Positions 1-8,330 of a DNA stretch of 16,635 nucleotides are shown here, piece after piece. The stretch's first letter is position 1; each line of letters starts with the position of its first letter. The notes beneath the pieces were generated by a model that was not told the DNA's origin, did no database searches, and was given only the letters and a program-made list of their open reading frames with translations. The DNA is taken from assembly GCA_003833135.1 (NCBI GenBank), contig QZLH01000092.1, forward strand, positions 94,992 through 111,626. Direction: 5' to 3'. Made by a program: the position numbers and the translations under genes. Source of the stretch: Oehlia diaphana (Eukaryota > Glomeromycota > Glomeromycetes > Glomerales > Glomeraceae).

Positions 1-60
1 AATACCGTTTATGTAAACGGTATTCTATATAATCAATTTCATTTTATTACCTTTTTTTAA
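1..60 (+). CDS. C-terminal 19 codons of an upstream copy of the glutamine-rich gene (partial at left edge)
   Basis: The first 60 bases read in frame as the last 19 amino acids plus TAA stop of a protein whose end is identical to that of the gene at 235-948. Bases 1-120 match 889-1008 without a difference, so identity covers the coding end and 60 bp of 3' flank. The two copies are therefore in tandem, about 888 bp apart, same strand. The rest of this copy lies outside the window. Function unknown. An assembly artefact at a contig end is a real alternative to a tandem duplication. Confidence 0.6.
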   Translation, partial: NTVYVNGILYNQFHFITFF

Positions 61-234
61 ATTTTTTTATTATTTATTATTTTTATTTTTTATTTTTATT
101 ATATTATTATTTTTTTTTTTTTTTTCTTTCAAAAAAAATAAAAAAAAAAAAAATTAAAGATAATTAAACTTTTGATCATATTAAAAACAATACAAAACAA
201 AACAAAACAACCCCCAAATTTTTTAATAAACGTA

Positions 235-948
235 ATGGAATCAGTCTCATTTTCATCGGATCATACTTCGTACGATTGTTGTATTTATCAGTATAATCAA
301 TATCAACAACATCAACAATATCAATTATATCAACATTGCCAACAATATCAATTAAATCAATATTATCAACAACCTCAACCCCAACCCCAAATTCAATACC
401 CTCAGCATCCTCAACATCAACTACCTCAACAACCCCAACAACTTCAACAACCCCAACAACTTCAACAACCCCAACAACTTCAACAACTTCAACAACTTCA
501 ACAACTTCAACAATTTCAACAATTTCAACAACCTCAACAATTTCAACAATTTCAACTACCCCAACAATTTCAACAATTTCAACAAGAGCCTCAACAAGAG
601 CCTCAACAACCTCAATATGCTCCTCAACAACCTCAACAACTTCAATATGCTCCTCAACAGCCTCAACAGCCTCAATATGCTCTTCAACAACCTCAACAGC
701 CTCAATATGCTCCTCAACAACAACAACTACAACAACAACAACAACTACTATTCCAACATCTTACCTCCAGCACTATGACAACAACGGTAATTACAAATGA
801 CGGTAATCGGTACGATCTGGAGGCCGTATCGATCACTAATGAAGTGGCTAATTCAGCAGCCACTATATTAAATAATCAAGAAAATTTTAATACCGTTTAT
901 GTAAACGGTATTCTATATAATCAATTTCATTTTATTACCTTTTTTTAA
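235..948 (+). CDS. Glutamine/proline-rich low-complexity protein, 237 aa
   Basis: The frame is open from about 172, but the first ATG is at 235 (Met-Glu-Ser-Val-Ser), and a eukaryotic gene would start there. Residues about 17-174 are dominated by Gln with Pro, Leu, Phe and Tyr, made of short repeats such as PQQLQQ and PQQFQQ and four 10-residue units of the YAPQQPQQ type. The last ~60 residues are ordinary sequence (TNDGNRYDLEAVS, then TVYVNGILYNQFHF) and probably form the conserved part. There is no signal peptide and no membrane segment. Gln-rich, prion-like tracts are common in fungal transcriptional regulators and RNA-binding proteins, but no DNA- or RNA-binding domain is visible, so I give no function. 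Gln is almost always CAA. An identical C-terminal end lies at 1-60, so this is a tandem family. The repeat tract should vary in length between strains. Confidence 0.65.
   Translation: MESVSFSSDHTSYDCCIYQYNQYQQHQQYQLYQHCQQYQLNQYYQQPQPQPQIQYPQHPQHQLPQQPQQLQQPQQLQQPQQLQQLQQLQQLQQFQQFQQPQQFQQFQLPQQFQQFQQEPQQEPQQPQYAPQQPQQLQYAPQQPQQPQYALQQPQQPQYAPQQQQLQQQQQLLFQHLTSSTMTTTVITNDGNRYDLEAVSITNEVANSAATILNNQENFNTVYVNGILYNQFHFITFF
433..735 (+). repeat. CAA-rich coding minisatellite inside the Gln-rich gene
   Basis: Two repeat types lie end to end. At about 433-600 an 18-bp unit (CCCCAACAACTTCAACAA and variants ending CAATTTCAACAA) encodes PQQLQQ/PQQFQQ. From 616 a 30-bp unit starting TATGCTCCTCAACAA recurs with TATGC at 616, 646, 676 and 706. 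All units keep the reading frame, so copy-number changes alter length without frameshift. Because CAA repeats also read as ACA and AAC, a Thr/Ser-rich open frame (336-800) appears in another phase; it is a by-product. Confidence 0.8.
889..912. repeat. Near-perfect 24-bp palindrome in coding sequence
   Basis: AATACCGTTTA is followed by TG and then TAAACGGTATT: an 11-bp perfect inverted repeat with a 2-base centre. It encodes NTVYVNGI at the C-terminus of the Gln-rich protein and is also the very first 24 bases of the window. Confidence 0.85.
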
Positions 949-1008
949 ATTTTTTTATTATTTATTATTTTTATTTTTTATTTTTATTATATTATTATTT
1001 TTTTTTTT
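889..1008 (+). repeat. 120-bp direct repeat of window positions 1-120
   Basis: Compared base by base, 889-1008 equals 1-120, covering the last 20 codons of the Gln-rich gene and the following A/T-rich 3' flank. The match ends in a T run (15 T in the left copy, 10 T in the right), after which the sequences diverge. Confidence 0.9.
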
Positions 1009-1053
1009 ATTTTATAAATTAATTTATTGTATTTTTTATTTCAAAATAATAAA

Positions 1054-1059
1054 AATAAA
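1054..1059 (+). terminator. Candidate polyadenylation signal AATAAA for the Gln-rich gene
   Basis: AATAAA lies about 105 bp downstream of the stop at 948. In such A/T-rich DNA the hexamer is frequent by chance, so this is only a candidate. Confidence 0.25.
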
Positions 1060-1955
1060 ATTTTCATTTATTTAAAACAAGCCAGTATTTTTTGAACTGT
1101 AAACTGTAATTCTAACTGAAATTGATAACGTATTACCAAATAGCTATCAAATCATGCATAAAACCTGCGCCACAAATCGATCATGTGACAAATCCTTTTT
1201 TAACCAAATAAAAAATAATGTATAATGAAGCGAAAAATTTCTCAATCGACAACGTTTATATATGAGATTACAGCGCGTAAATGTTTTAGGAAACCGAAAG
1301 GAAAAGATTATTTTTTTTTTGTATATTTTCTCTTTGAAAAATTATGAATCTTTCTTTAAAAAAAAAAACAGGTTAAATTTTATTCTCCTCTATGTATACA
1401 GTGCATATAAAAAAAAGATCAAATGTTTATGTATAAATCAAACCGTAAATTAATATTATGTTTTAGTTTATATTGTCATTTACCAAATCTACTGTATAAG
1501 TAAAGATGGAATCTGTAACCGTGCGAGAAATAAAAATACGTGTTCACAAGATAAATGTTTGAAACATAACAAAGAATATTTTTTTAAAATAAATAATAAT
1601 TGAAATAATAGGTTAATTATTTTACATAAAAAAAAAAAAAAAACTTATGAACGTCATCGTTATTGTTTATTTTTACATCGCCGAAGACTTTCATGACTGC
1701 AGTAGATGAGGATCCATCATTATCAGTTAGGTTCTAATAGTGTTAACTTAATAATTAACAATTAATTAATCAATAGTACTAGTTATCGTTCTTTTATTAG
1801 ATTTGACTTTTAGATTAGTTATGAAATTTTGTAAGAATGATAATTTAATTATATATTAAATGTTAGAAAAAAACGGTATAAATATTTCGTCACTAATAAC
1901 GTGACGTGGCTATCACGTGATTAATAAGGTAATCGGAATTTTTGCTGTATTATGG
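1060..1955. other. Intergenic spacer without recognised gene
   Basis: A/T-rich, with several homopolymer A and T runs (for example near 1311-1320 and 1628-1642). The 63-codon open frame at 1262-1453 is Lys/Phe/Tyr-rich, as chance frames in A/T-rich DNA are, and resembles nothing I recognise. A CACGTG hexamer lies at 1914-1919 in the palindrome ATCACGTGAT. Confidence 0.6.
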
Positions 1956-1974
1956 AATAAAACAGAATTTTTAT
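1956..1974 (+). repeat. Left target-site duplication of the LINE insertion (19 bp)
   Basis: AATAAAACAGAATTTTTAT occurs here and again, with no mismatch, at 4243-4261, directly bracketing the retrotransposon remnant. A pair of identical 19-mers on the two sides of a 3'-tailed LINE fragment is the expected footprint of target-primed reverse transcription. Confidence 0.9.
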
Positions 1975-4011
1975 CAAAAATGGGTAACGGCTTGGGTCCC
2001 TCATATTAGTGACATAATTTATGGCAAAATCATTAGCGTTGGACATTTCCCAAACTGTACGCCTGTAGCGTATGTAGAACACTGGATTCACAAAGAAATT
2101 AGCAACAATTCGTTAAACACGCCAAAATCGCGTCCTAATACGATAGTACCTTGTCAAGGGTGTTCTCAACATTTTAGTTATTATATAGGGGATCTCAGAC
2201 CCAAATGTGTTATTCAAATTAAACATGCCGATTTACTATTATTAGAGTTACACACCAAACAAGAAAAAAATGACCTACCTTTATTCGCGCACCAACGCAT
2301 CAATAATTTCCAATGGTGTAAATATTCTCACCCCCATTACCGGCTATTGGCTTATAATGATTTCCTGATACAACAAGGGCATAATTCCACATATAATTTT
2401 AGACCCATTGCACTCCCGAATATTGAGGAGCGCCCTCTTTCTAATGATAGGTTAATAAAAGAACTTATTGCAGAAGACAAAATTGTCAAAGAACTCCAAG
2501 ATGTTGCTCGCTCTTTAATAGGATTTACCACACTGGATATTTATACGGACGGTTCACTTAAATTAGATCATGAATCCAGTGAATTCCCTATGGGATATGG
2601 ATGGACAACGTCTAATATAGAACATATTAATGTTTCTTATAACGGTTCTCTCAAGTACTTTCCTTCATCTACAAAAGCAGAAGTCATGGCTATCTTAACG
2701 GCGCTTATATCGTGCCCTCCTAACACATCTATAACTATATACACAGATTCGCAGTGTGCGATAGATACGTTTTATAAATCTAAAAATCTGCATTCGATCT
2801 CTCCAAGAAGATACAACAAAATTAATAATAACATTCTGTGGTCTACCATCCATCATATCATCAAGTTCTTAGGACTTAGAGTCAAATTGATCAAAATTAA
2901 AGCGCATGCTGGCAATTCCCACAACAAAAAAGCGGACGCTTTAGCTAAAACTGGCCGACTAGTCACCCCCAATACAAGCATATTGCACGATCATTTACCA
3001 AATCATACGTTAACAATTATGTGGAATGACGATATCCCTATCGACAAAGATATTAGGAAATGCATTGGTACGATGCTCAATTATAGAAGAATGGAAAATC
3101 ATTTAAATCATCCATCGTTAAATTTTATTAAAAAAGCTTCAAAAGACAATCTGATTGATTGGGCTATTTCATCTAAGTGGTTTAATCATAACCCATATAA
3201 TGATACTACGAACATCATTCACTCCAAAAATATGAAATGGAAGATACGTTGCTCAACTTTATCCTTACCGACCATGGATATAATGCACCAAAATTATCCC
3301 TTGCTTTTACAAACTATCAAACTGTGTTTCTTTTGCAAAGAAGCCCCTGAAACAAATAGTCATATCTGGGTTTGTCCTACGTTATATCCAACAATACAAA
3401 CGATGTTTAGACATTTGGGATCACAATTGATGACTAATCTTACAGAACATGCCGAGAAACACTCGCTTACGATAATGGATTCAATTAAATATAGTAAAAC
3501 TTTTAGATGGGCTTATCGTAACGAGCCCATTCACCCGTGCGCTTCTTTACTGTTGAAATCATATGTCACCAAAGATTTAGTGGGAATATTTCAGTCACAT
3601 TTTCTAACAATGAAACAAATCTTGAAATTTTTGCTCCCATTTCTACAAATTTGTAGTGATACCATTAAAAGAGATATTTGGAAAAAGCGAAATATGGCTT
3701 GGAAAACCCTACGAGCAACTTTGAATTTGAGCAAAGATTCCTTCAAAACTTACAACAAAAAGTATCGTTCCAACAACAATACCGCCAATAGATGCAGTAA
3801 TTATATACCCACTAGGGATAATGAATTTGGTTACATTAATCCTTTTAATGATTTTAGGAATTTCAAATTACAAAAAGATTTTTTGTATATTCTGTTCACT
3901 TCCTCTAATTTTTTACATAGTGGTCCTTTTTTTGAGCACTTAGAGTGCAATTTTATTATAGATTATTCTTCTCCTAGCTGTCTTACCCCGACCTTTATTT
4001 TTAATGTGTAG
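1975..4011 (+). pseudogene. LINE ORF2 C-terminal fragment: RNase H domain plus CCHC-type zinc knuckle (678 codons open)
   Basis: The frame is open upstream to 1942, but 1942-1974 is host flank and contains no ATG; the element-derived part starts at 1975. There is no Met codon before the RNase H domain (the first in-frame ATG is in FPMGYGW), so no intact product is expected. Type-1 RNase H region about 2530-2960: Asp in YTDGS (2548-2550), Glu in TKAEVMAIL (2680-2682), Asp in YTDSQCAID (2746-2748), His in KAHAG (2905-2907), and Asp in NKKADALAK (2935-2937), so all catalytic acids and the helper His are kept. This domain would degrade the RNA of the RNA-DNA hybrid during retrotransposition. Further on, CFFC with His and Cys (3323-3375) has spacing C-x2-C-x8-H-x3-C, resembling the zinc-binding region found C-terminal in LINE polymerases. 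A CxxC pair also occurs near the start (PCQGC). The reverse transcriptase is lost to 5' truncation. Stop TAG at 4009-4011. Confidence 0.85.
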
Positions 4012-4063
4012 TTTACCACGCTACTATTGGCTAGATCTTTATTTTCCCTCTTAGTTTTTTTAC

Positions 4064-4093
4064 GGCTCACCCGCTGGTAGACGCGGGTGAGTC
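4064..4093 (+). other. GC-rich stem-loop in the LINE 3' UTR
   Basis: CTCACCCGC (4066-4074) pairs perfectly with GCGGGTGAG (4083-4091) around the 8-base loop TGGTAGAC; as RNA, one G-U and one G-C pair extend the stem to 11. It is the most GC-rich point of its surroundings. Several LINE groups need a 3' RNA stem-loop for recognition by their own reverse transcriptase; a similar role here is inference. Confidence 0.6.
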
Positions 4094-4210
4094 TTCCTTT
4101 GGTCTTTTTATAGTAGATAGGGTCCGTGTCTCCTCTCCTAGGTTTCATGGATGGTTGCGCTTAGTTAGAACGTTCTTTTTTATCGAACTATGTTCCGCTC
4201 TCTGACTTCA

Positions 4211-4242
4211 CATAAAATAAAATAAAATAAATAAAATAATAA
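4211..4242 (+). repeat. TAAAA/TAAA simple-repeat tail of the LINE
   Basis: Runs of TAAAA with TAAA interruptions follow the 3' UTR and merge with the target duplication, which begins AATAAAA. This takes the place of a poly(A) tail. Overlap of tail and target fits annealing of the transcript end to the nicked site before priming. Confidence 0.75.
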
Positions 4243-4261
4243 AATAAAACAGAATTTTTAT
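4243..4261 (+). repeat. Right target-site duplication of the LINE insertion (19 bp)
   Basis: Identical to 1956-1974 over all 19 bases; host sequence resumes at 4262 with GATTTTTAAC. Confidence 0.9.
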
Positions 4262-5150
4262 GATTTTTAACATTTTTATTCCGACACGTGACAATTAGAC
4301 AATCATTATTGCATATTCTATTGACTCAATCGTTTTTGGCCAAAATTATTGTCGTATCACTAGCGCATTCTAAGTTGACCTGCATTAAAGATGTAAGCCG
4401 GCTAGAATTATCAAACGTTTCTTACTATAAGTGGTAATTTTTTATCGGAATAAAATCAAAATTTTTTCCGAAAATTATCAGAATAAATCCGAGTCTCTGT
4501 AATCCCGTAGAAGAGGGTGACATTTTGGTGTATTTCCCTAATTGTCACACGTCAATCGTCGCCTACCTTGTTCGATCGATGCCCCTGCAATGTTTATAAT
4601 ATACACCAATAAAACAGTACGTCGATCACGTGACAAATTGTGACATTTGTCGAGTAGTTGACTACACTAAGTTAGTCCGGATTTTCACTAACATATAATG
4701 AAAAAATTTTACTTTAATATAAATTTTTAACAAATACTATCAAATTAATCCTAGTCCTACGGGCCAATAACCTAATAAAAAATTTTGAAGTCCTTTTTAC
4801 AGATTTTTTTTTTTTTTTGCATTATGCGCAACAAGTATAATCAAGACCCGGTAAACCTGGCGCAGAAATTGCTTAACGTTGGCTACACACAGAGGCGCAG
4901 AAGGTGAACAAATAATAACTTTCCCGAAAAAATTCCGTATATACGTGATTGCAGAATTTTTTCAGGTGTTACTGGGGTCGCTATCAATTAATCTTATATT
5001 GAAACTCTCCAAAATAAATGGTTCAATGTTATACACAAAGAATTCAGCCGGTCGACTTATTTAATAATCCCAAAATCTTTAAATATTCGTAATCTTTGAA
5101 TAATAATTGGTAGTTTAAATCAAGTTAATCAGAGATAATACTTGCACGGA
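4262..5150. other. Intergenic spacer without recognised gene
   Basis: A/T-rich non-coding sequence. CACGTG hexamers occur at 4285-4290 and 4627-4632, each followed by ACAA (CACGTGACAA). The small open frame near 4879-5064 begins without a clear ATG context and shows no recognisable domain. No RNA gene seen. Confidence 0.6.
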
Positions 5151-5160
5151 ATGATAAACT
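5151..5160 (+). repeat. Left 10-bp target-site duplication of MITE 1
   Basis: ATGATAAACT directly before the element recurs exactly at 5284-5293 directly after it. Confidence 0.88.
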
Positions 5161-5283
5161 AGTGTTCCGAAAGGATCGGGTTATTGATCCGATTCGTATT
5201 TAGGAGTCGGGTTAGGGTCACAAGATTTGATGACCCGTAATTCGCATGAACTTGATCCGACCCGTCGACCCCTTCGGAACACT
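5161..5283. mobile_element. MITE 1: 123-bp non-autonomous DNA transposon, Mutator-like
   Basis: The element starts AGTGTTCCGAA and ends TTCGGAACACT, a perfect 11-bp terminal inverted repeat that continues imperfectly to 16 of 18 matches. An internal pair GGGTCA (5215-5220) and TGACCC (5231-5236) lies near the centre, so almost the whole element can fold back on itself. It is much more GC-rich than its flanks. No coding capacity. A 10-bp target duplication is in the range of the Mutator (MULE) superfamily (about 8-11 bp) and excludes Tc1/mariner (TA). It would need a transposase encoded elsewhere. Superfamily placement rests on duplication length only. Confidence 0.85.
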
Positions 5284-5293
5284 ATGATAAACT
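5284..5293 (+). repeat. Right 10-bp target-site duplication of MITE 1
   Basis: ATGATAAACT, identical to 5151-5160. Confidence 0.88.
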
Positions 5294-5807
5294 AAGTAAT
5301 TAAAAATTCTATATTTATAATATATACTTATTATTATATTAAATTCTGTTTTAAATTCTCTTTCAAATTCATCATAAAAATCTATTATTCGAATCTTTCA
5401 ACTATTCTTCTCGCCTCATATTTTAAATTACATATTTTTCTAAGTTATTTGACTAAATTGTAATAACGTAGGATGCCTACCTTCCCATTTATCAAAGGAT
5501 AATTTTAAAGATTTGATTTAATATTATTACGAAAATAACCGAATCTAAATAACTTTTTCTAATGAAATACCAGAATAAACAATCCAATTAATTGTTGAAA
5601 TTTTTCTAATTCTAAAAAATACAATAAAAATTATAGAATATCATTAGATCTTTTTAAATTATGTAATTAAGAAATTATTTAACTTTTAACAATATTATTA
5701 ATAAATTAAATTTTGTTACAAAAAATCGATGTTACGTGAAAATTAGGTGATAGTCAGATGATGGATTATTATTAGGAAGGATTAATTGTTATTTAGGAAG
5801 GAGATTT
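5294..5807. other. Intergenic spacer without recognised gene
   Basis: Very A/T-rich; stop codons are dense in all frames. No gene, RNA gene or clear repeat seen. The segmental duplication shared with 10960 onward begins at about 5808. Confidence 0.55.
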
Positions 5808-6064
5808 CTGTACGTCTTATTAAATCCAGAATTTTTATTATTGGACAAAATCATATTTGTTACAAATTTACATTTATTATTAATTTATCGTAAAGAAATC
5901 ACAATCGAATTAAAATTTCAATTTCTGTTGGTATACTCTTCATTTGTATTTTGAATTATTTTTTCCCTCATATTAATTAGTCAAAATATTATCATAGCTT
6001 ATGAGTGAGACTATGATTGTGGTTAGTGATTACACTTATATCACAATTATCACAATAGAAAACG

Positions 6065-6876
6065 TTAGTATGATGTCGGTTGGACGCCTAATGAATATAT
6101 ATTGAGATTAGTAAAATTTTTTAATATCAAAACTGATTTACATTCAGCGAGTGTAACAAAATATAAAGATTTGGCTTTATTCATAAGAAAATAAAATAAT
6201 AAACAAAACAAATAAACCCTAAAGTTAAATATTAACCTATAAACTCTAATGCTAATATTATATGCCTTCATAAACACCATGTACAGTATATTATCAAATT
6301 CCATTATTTTAACCCCTTTAGCTTTAATAATATTCAATAACATTGATTCCTCATCATTCAATTTTCCATCCAAATTCTCCAAACCAAGAATTTTTAAACT
6401 ATTGTTACTTCTTTCAATATAATTTAAAACAATTTTAAGAAAGATTAACTCAATAATGTAATTCAAACTAATTATTTCAAACTTATTATGACAATTTTCT
6501 AAAAATTTCTTGAATTGGAGAAGCTTATTATAATCATCGAAATAATGAATAGATTCCTTGAATTGGAAAAGCTTATTATAATCATCGAAATAATGAATAG
6601 AAATTTTACTAATATTAATAGGTATATTATTTGATAAATTTATAAAAATTCTAGTATTATATGTAATAATACAAAAATTTAATATTCTTGTTCTTAAATT
6701 TCTAAAAAATAGTAACACTGAACAATTAAACTTGGAATCAATTCTTATTTCTAAACAAATAAGATTTGGGCAATACATTAATATACTTTCAATAGAAAGA
6801 ATTGTCGGATTTTCAATTAATAATCTTTGTAATGATGCACCAAAATATTTGATCATTAACGATGTGACATCAGCAT
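6065..6876 (-). pseudogene. F-box/leucine-rich protein pseudogene (5' deleted, 3' frameshifted)
   Basis: Homologous over 6258-6876 to the last ~185 codons of the F-box gene at 11414-12943 (shared strings include NNIPINISKISI, FLENCHNKFE, NSLKILG, FNCSVL). Homology stops abruptly at 6876/11976; the F-box domain, start codon and first ~320 residues are gone, so the Met at 6856 is an internal residue. Near the end, 5 extra bases (around 6280-6290, ATACTGTACATGG against TTATATGG) shift the frame, so the equivalent of the normal stop (TAA at 6258-6260) is missed and the frame runs on through former 3' flank to 6065. A 48-bp in-frame tandem duplication lies at 6505-6600. The open 263-codon frame is thus a relic; translation is unlikely. 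Confidence 0.82.
6505..6600 (-). repeat. 48-bp tandem duplication within the F-box pseudogene
   Basis: 6505-6552 and 6553-6600 are nearly identical and encode a doubled 16-residue block (IHYFDDYNKL plus FQFKES or LQFKKF). The intact gene at 11414-12943 has a single diverged version at this place, so the duplication arose in this copy. Confidence 0.85.
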
Positions 6877-7804
6877 TGATTGTAAATAAAATGGGATGGG
6901 TCGGGTGAATCCTGTAATAGGTGACACACTGACACTACCGTAATAATTATATATTTATATCACGTTGAACTTCGGTTGTACAAATAATTTGTAATAATAA
7001 TTGATATTTAATATATGATAAAAATCATATATGGCTATAGCGCTTTGTCCTATTAACATGTTGGCCCGGAGAATAAAACATAGCAGACATGAAAAATAGT
7101 TCGTAAAAACAGGTCGATCTTTTTTGATGAGGCCTTGTCAATATTTATACTGTACGTCTGTCAAATTTAATACTGCCCATATATCAATTATTTTTCTTGT
7201 GTAGAATTAAACGGCCTTAGATGAATTATAGATGAATTTTTTTGATATAAGTAGCCTCTTGTAACGATAGAAAAAATGTGTTCTGTAATGAATTAATAAA
7301 GTTGATATTTTACCGATTGTTCCCTAAGCTATCTTATTGTACCATTCATATATAATTTGAATATCCAACTTAAATTTATCCTTTCCTGAAAATCCCTGTA
7401 TTGTTAACCGATTTGTGTATATTTTCGTTGGGATTGGTCGCTACAGCAGGCGCGCCGATATAGGCAGTATCAACAGATAATGCCAAGAATTTTCATAAAA
7501 TTCGTTAGTTTTATCCCTCTATAACTTTTCGTATATTCGCCCGTTTCTGGTGGTAACAATATACAAGGTTTGGATAATTCTTTTATTGCCAATATTATCA
7601 TAATTATTTGATATATCTCAATATGTAATTTAATTTGATAAAAATAGATTAAATTTTAATGACTTTAGATCTTTAGTGTCGATCAATAAGTCCGATAAAT
7701 AAATAACATAAAAATATTTTGAAATTAAAATATCGATTATCGAATCAATTGGATTTTTTTTTTAATTTTTACAAGTCCATTATTTAACTATAAATCAATA
7801 CACA

Positions 7805-8330
7805 GATTAATATATGATCACCTGAGTGGGATGAGCGTGCCTTTAATCACATGCACATGTATTCTGCAAAAACTGGAATTATTTAGTATAATAAAATAAA
7901 CGATTGCCTATTCACAACTTGTAGGAGCAATAGCCACCGTTCCTAAAAGACCGCAGATCTCTTGGTTCTGCATTTCAAAAAAAAGAAATGTATTAATTTA
8001 CATCACTAGACGAACTTACCTTTCAAAAAAAAAACCCCCCTGGTTCGAGGTCTATCCAATTATCAAATAAAAAAATGATCAGTTTAAATGATATAAAAGA
8101 CAAAAAAGCTGTTGCGCAAAATTTATCTCATCTAAAATCTAAATAAAAATTTCAACAAAACAAAAAAACAGGGAAACCTCCTACCTAAAAAAATGAAATC
8201 AAAAGAATTTTCCTAAAAGAAAATATGGACCGAGGTTCTACTGCGCCACGACCGACCGATGACGGCAGTATGACGGCCAATGACACCCACTCAAGCGCAG
8301 TGGAGTGCGTTATTCGGATTAGATCAGCGA
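7805..8330 (-). repeat. Inverted member of the segmental repeat (pairs with 13981-14475)
   Basis: Blocks here occur as reverse complement in the right copy: 23 bp at 7842-7864 against 14368-14390, 17 bp at 7907-7923 against 14325-14341, 34 bp at 8001-8034 against 14207-14240, and 16 bp at 8234-8249 against 14073-14088, all perfect and in reversed order. The block therefore lies in opposite orientation next to the directly repeated segment. Confidence 0.82.

Larger units (their letters stand above)
1975..4242 (+). mobile_element. 5'-truncated non-LTR retrotransposon (LINE) with RNase H domain
   Basis: The element is defined by its 19-bp target-site duplication. It starts in the middle of an open frame (CAA AAA TGG GTA), so endonuclease and most or all of the reverse transcriptase are missing, as in incomplete reverse transcription. 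What remains is the C-terminal part of ORF2 with RNase H and a zinc-knuckle motif, a 3' UTR of about 200 bp (4012-4210) with a strong GC-rich hairpin (4064-4093), and a tail of TAAAA/TAAA-type repeats (about 4211-4242). The 3' junction is ambiguous by several bases because the target duplication itself begins AATAAAA, like the tail. Perfect duplications and a long undamaged frame suggest a fairly recent insertion. Clade not assigned: the reverse transcriptase is absent. Confidence 0.88.
5808..7797. repeat. Segmental duplication, left copy (direct part)
   Basis: This stretch is collinear with 10960-13928: CTGTACGTCT at 5808 and 10960; the F-box 3' flank (GTATGATGTCGGTTGGACGC near 6068 and 11224); the F-box coding homology; GGTGAA at 6904 and 13056; a long block near 7080-7490 matching 13310-13725; and the AAGTCCATTATTTA stretch ending near 7797 and 13928. 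Relative to the right copy it lacks 1,079 bp (11977-13055), replaced by 27 unrelated bases, and lacks MITE 2. Numerous substitutions show that the duplication is not recent. Confidence 0.8.

Noticed and set aside
433..735. CRISPR-like spaced repeats
   Set aside because: The repeats are contiguous, coding and without unique spacers; the window is eukaryotic.
336..800. Thr/Ser-rich open frame of 154 codons overlapping the Gln-rich gene
   Set aside because: It is the second reading phase of the CAA repeat (CAA read as ACA/AAC gives Thr/Asn and Ser). The Gln frame has a better start and a non-repetitive C-terminus duplicated at 1-60.
1262..1453. 63-codon open frame
   Set aside because: Lys/Phe/Ile/Tyr-rich as expected by chance in A/T-rich DNA; no domain, no duplicate, no codon signal.
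1942..1974. Start of the RNase H protein at a TTG at 1942
   Set aside because: TTG is not an expected start in a fungus, and these codons lie in host flank and target duplication, not in the element.
3963..4148. Minus-strand 61-codon frame at the LINE 3' end
   Set aside because: Shadow of the LINE ORF end and its 3' UTR hairpin.
4879..5064. 61-codon plus-strand frame before MITE 1
   Set aside because: No recognisable domain or supporting homology in the window; length within chance.
8041..8060. GGTTCGAGG resembling a tRNA T-arm
   Set aside because: No matching acceptor stem, D-arm or anticodon arm can be built around it on either strand.
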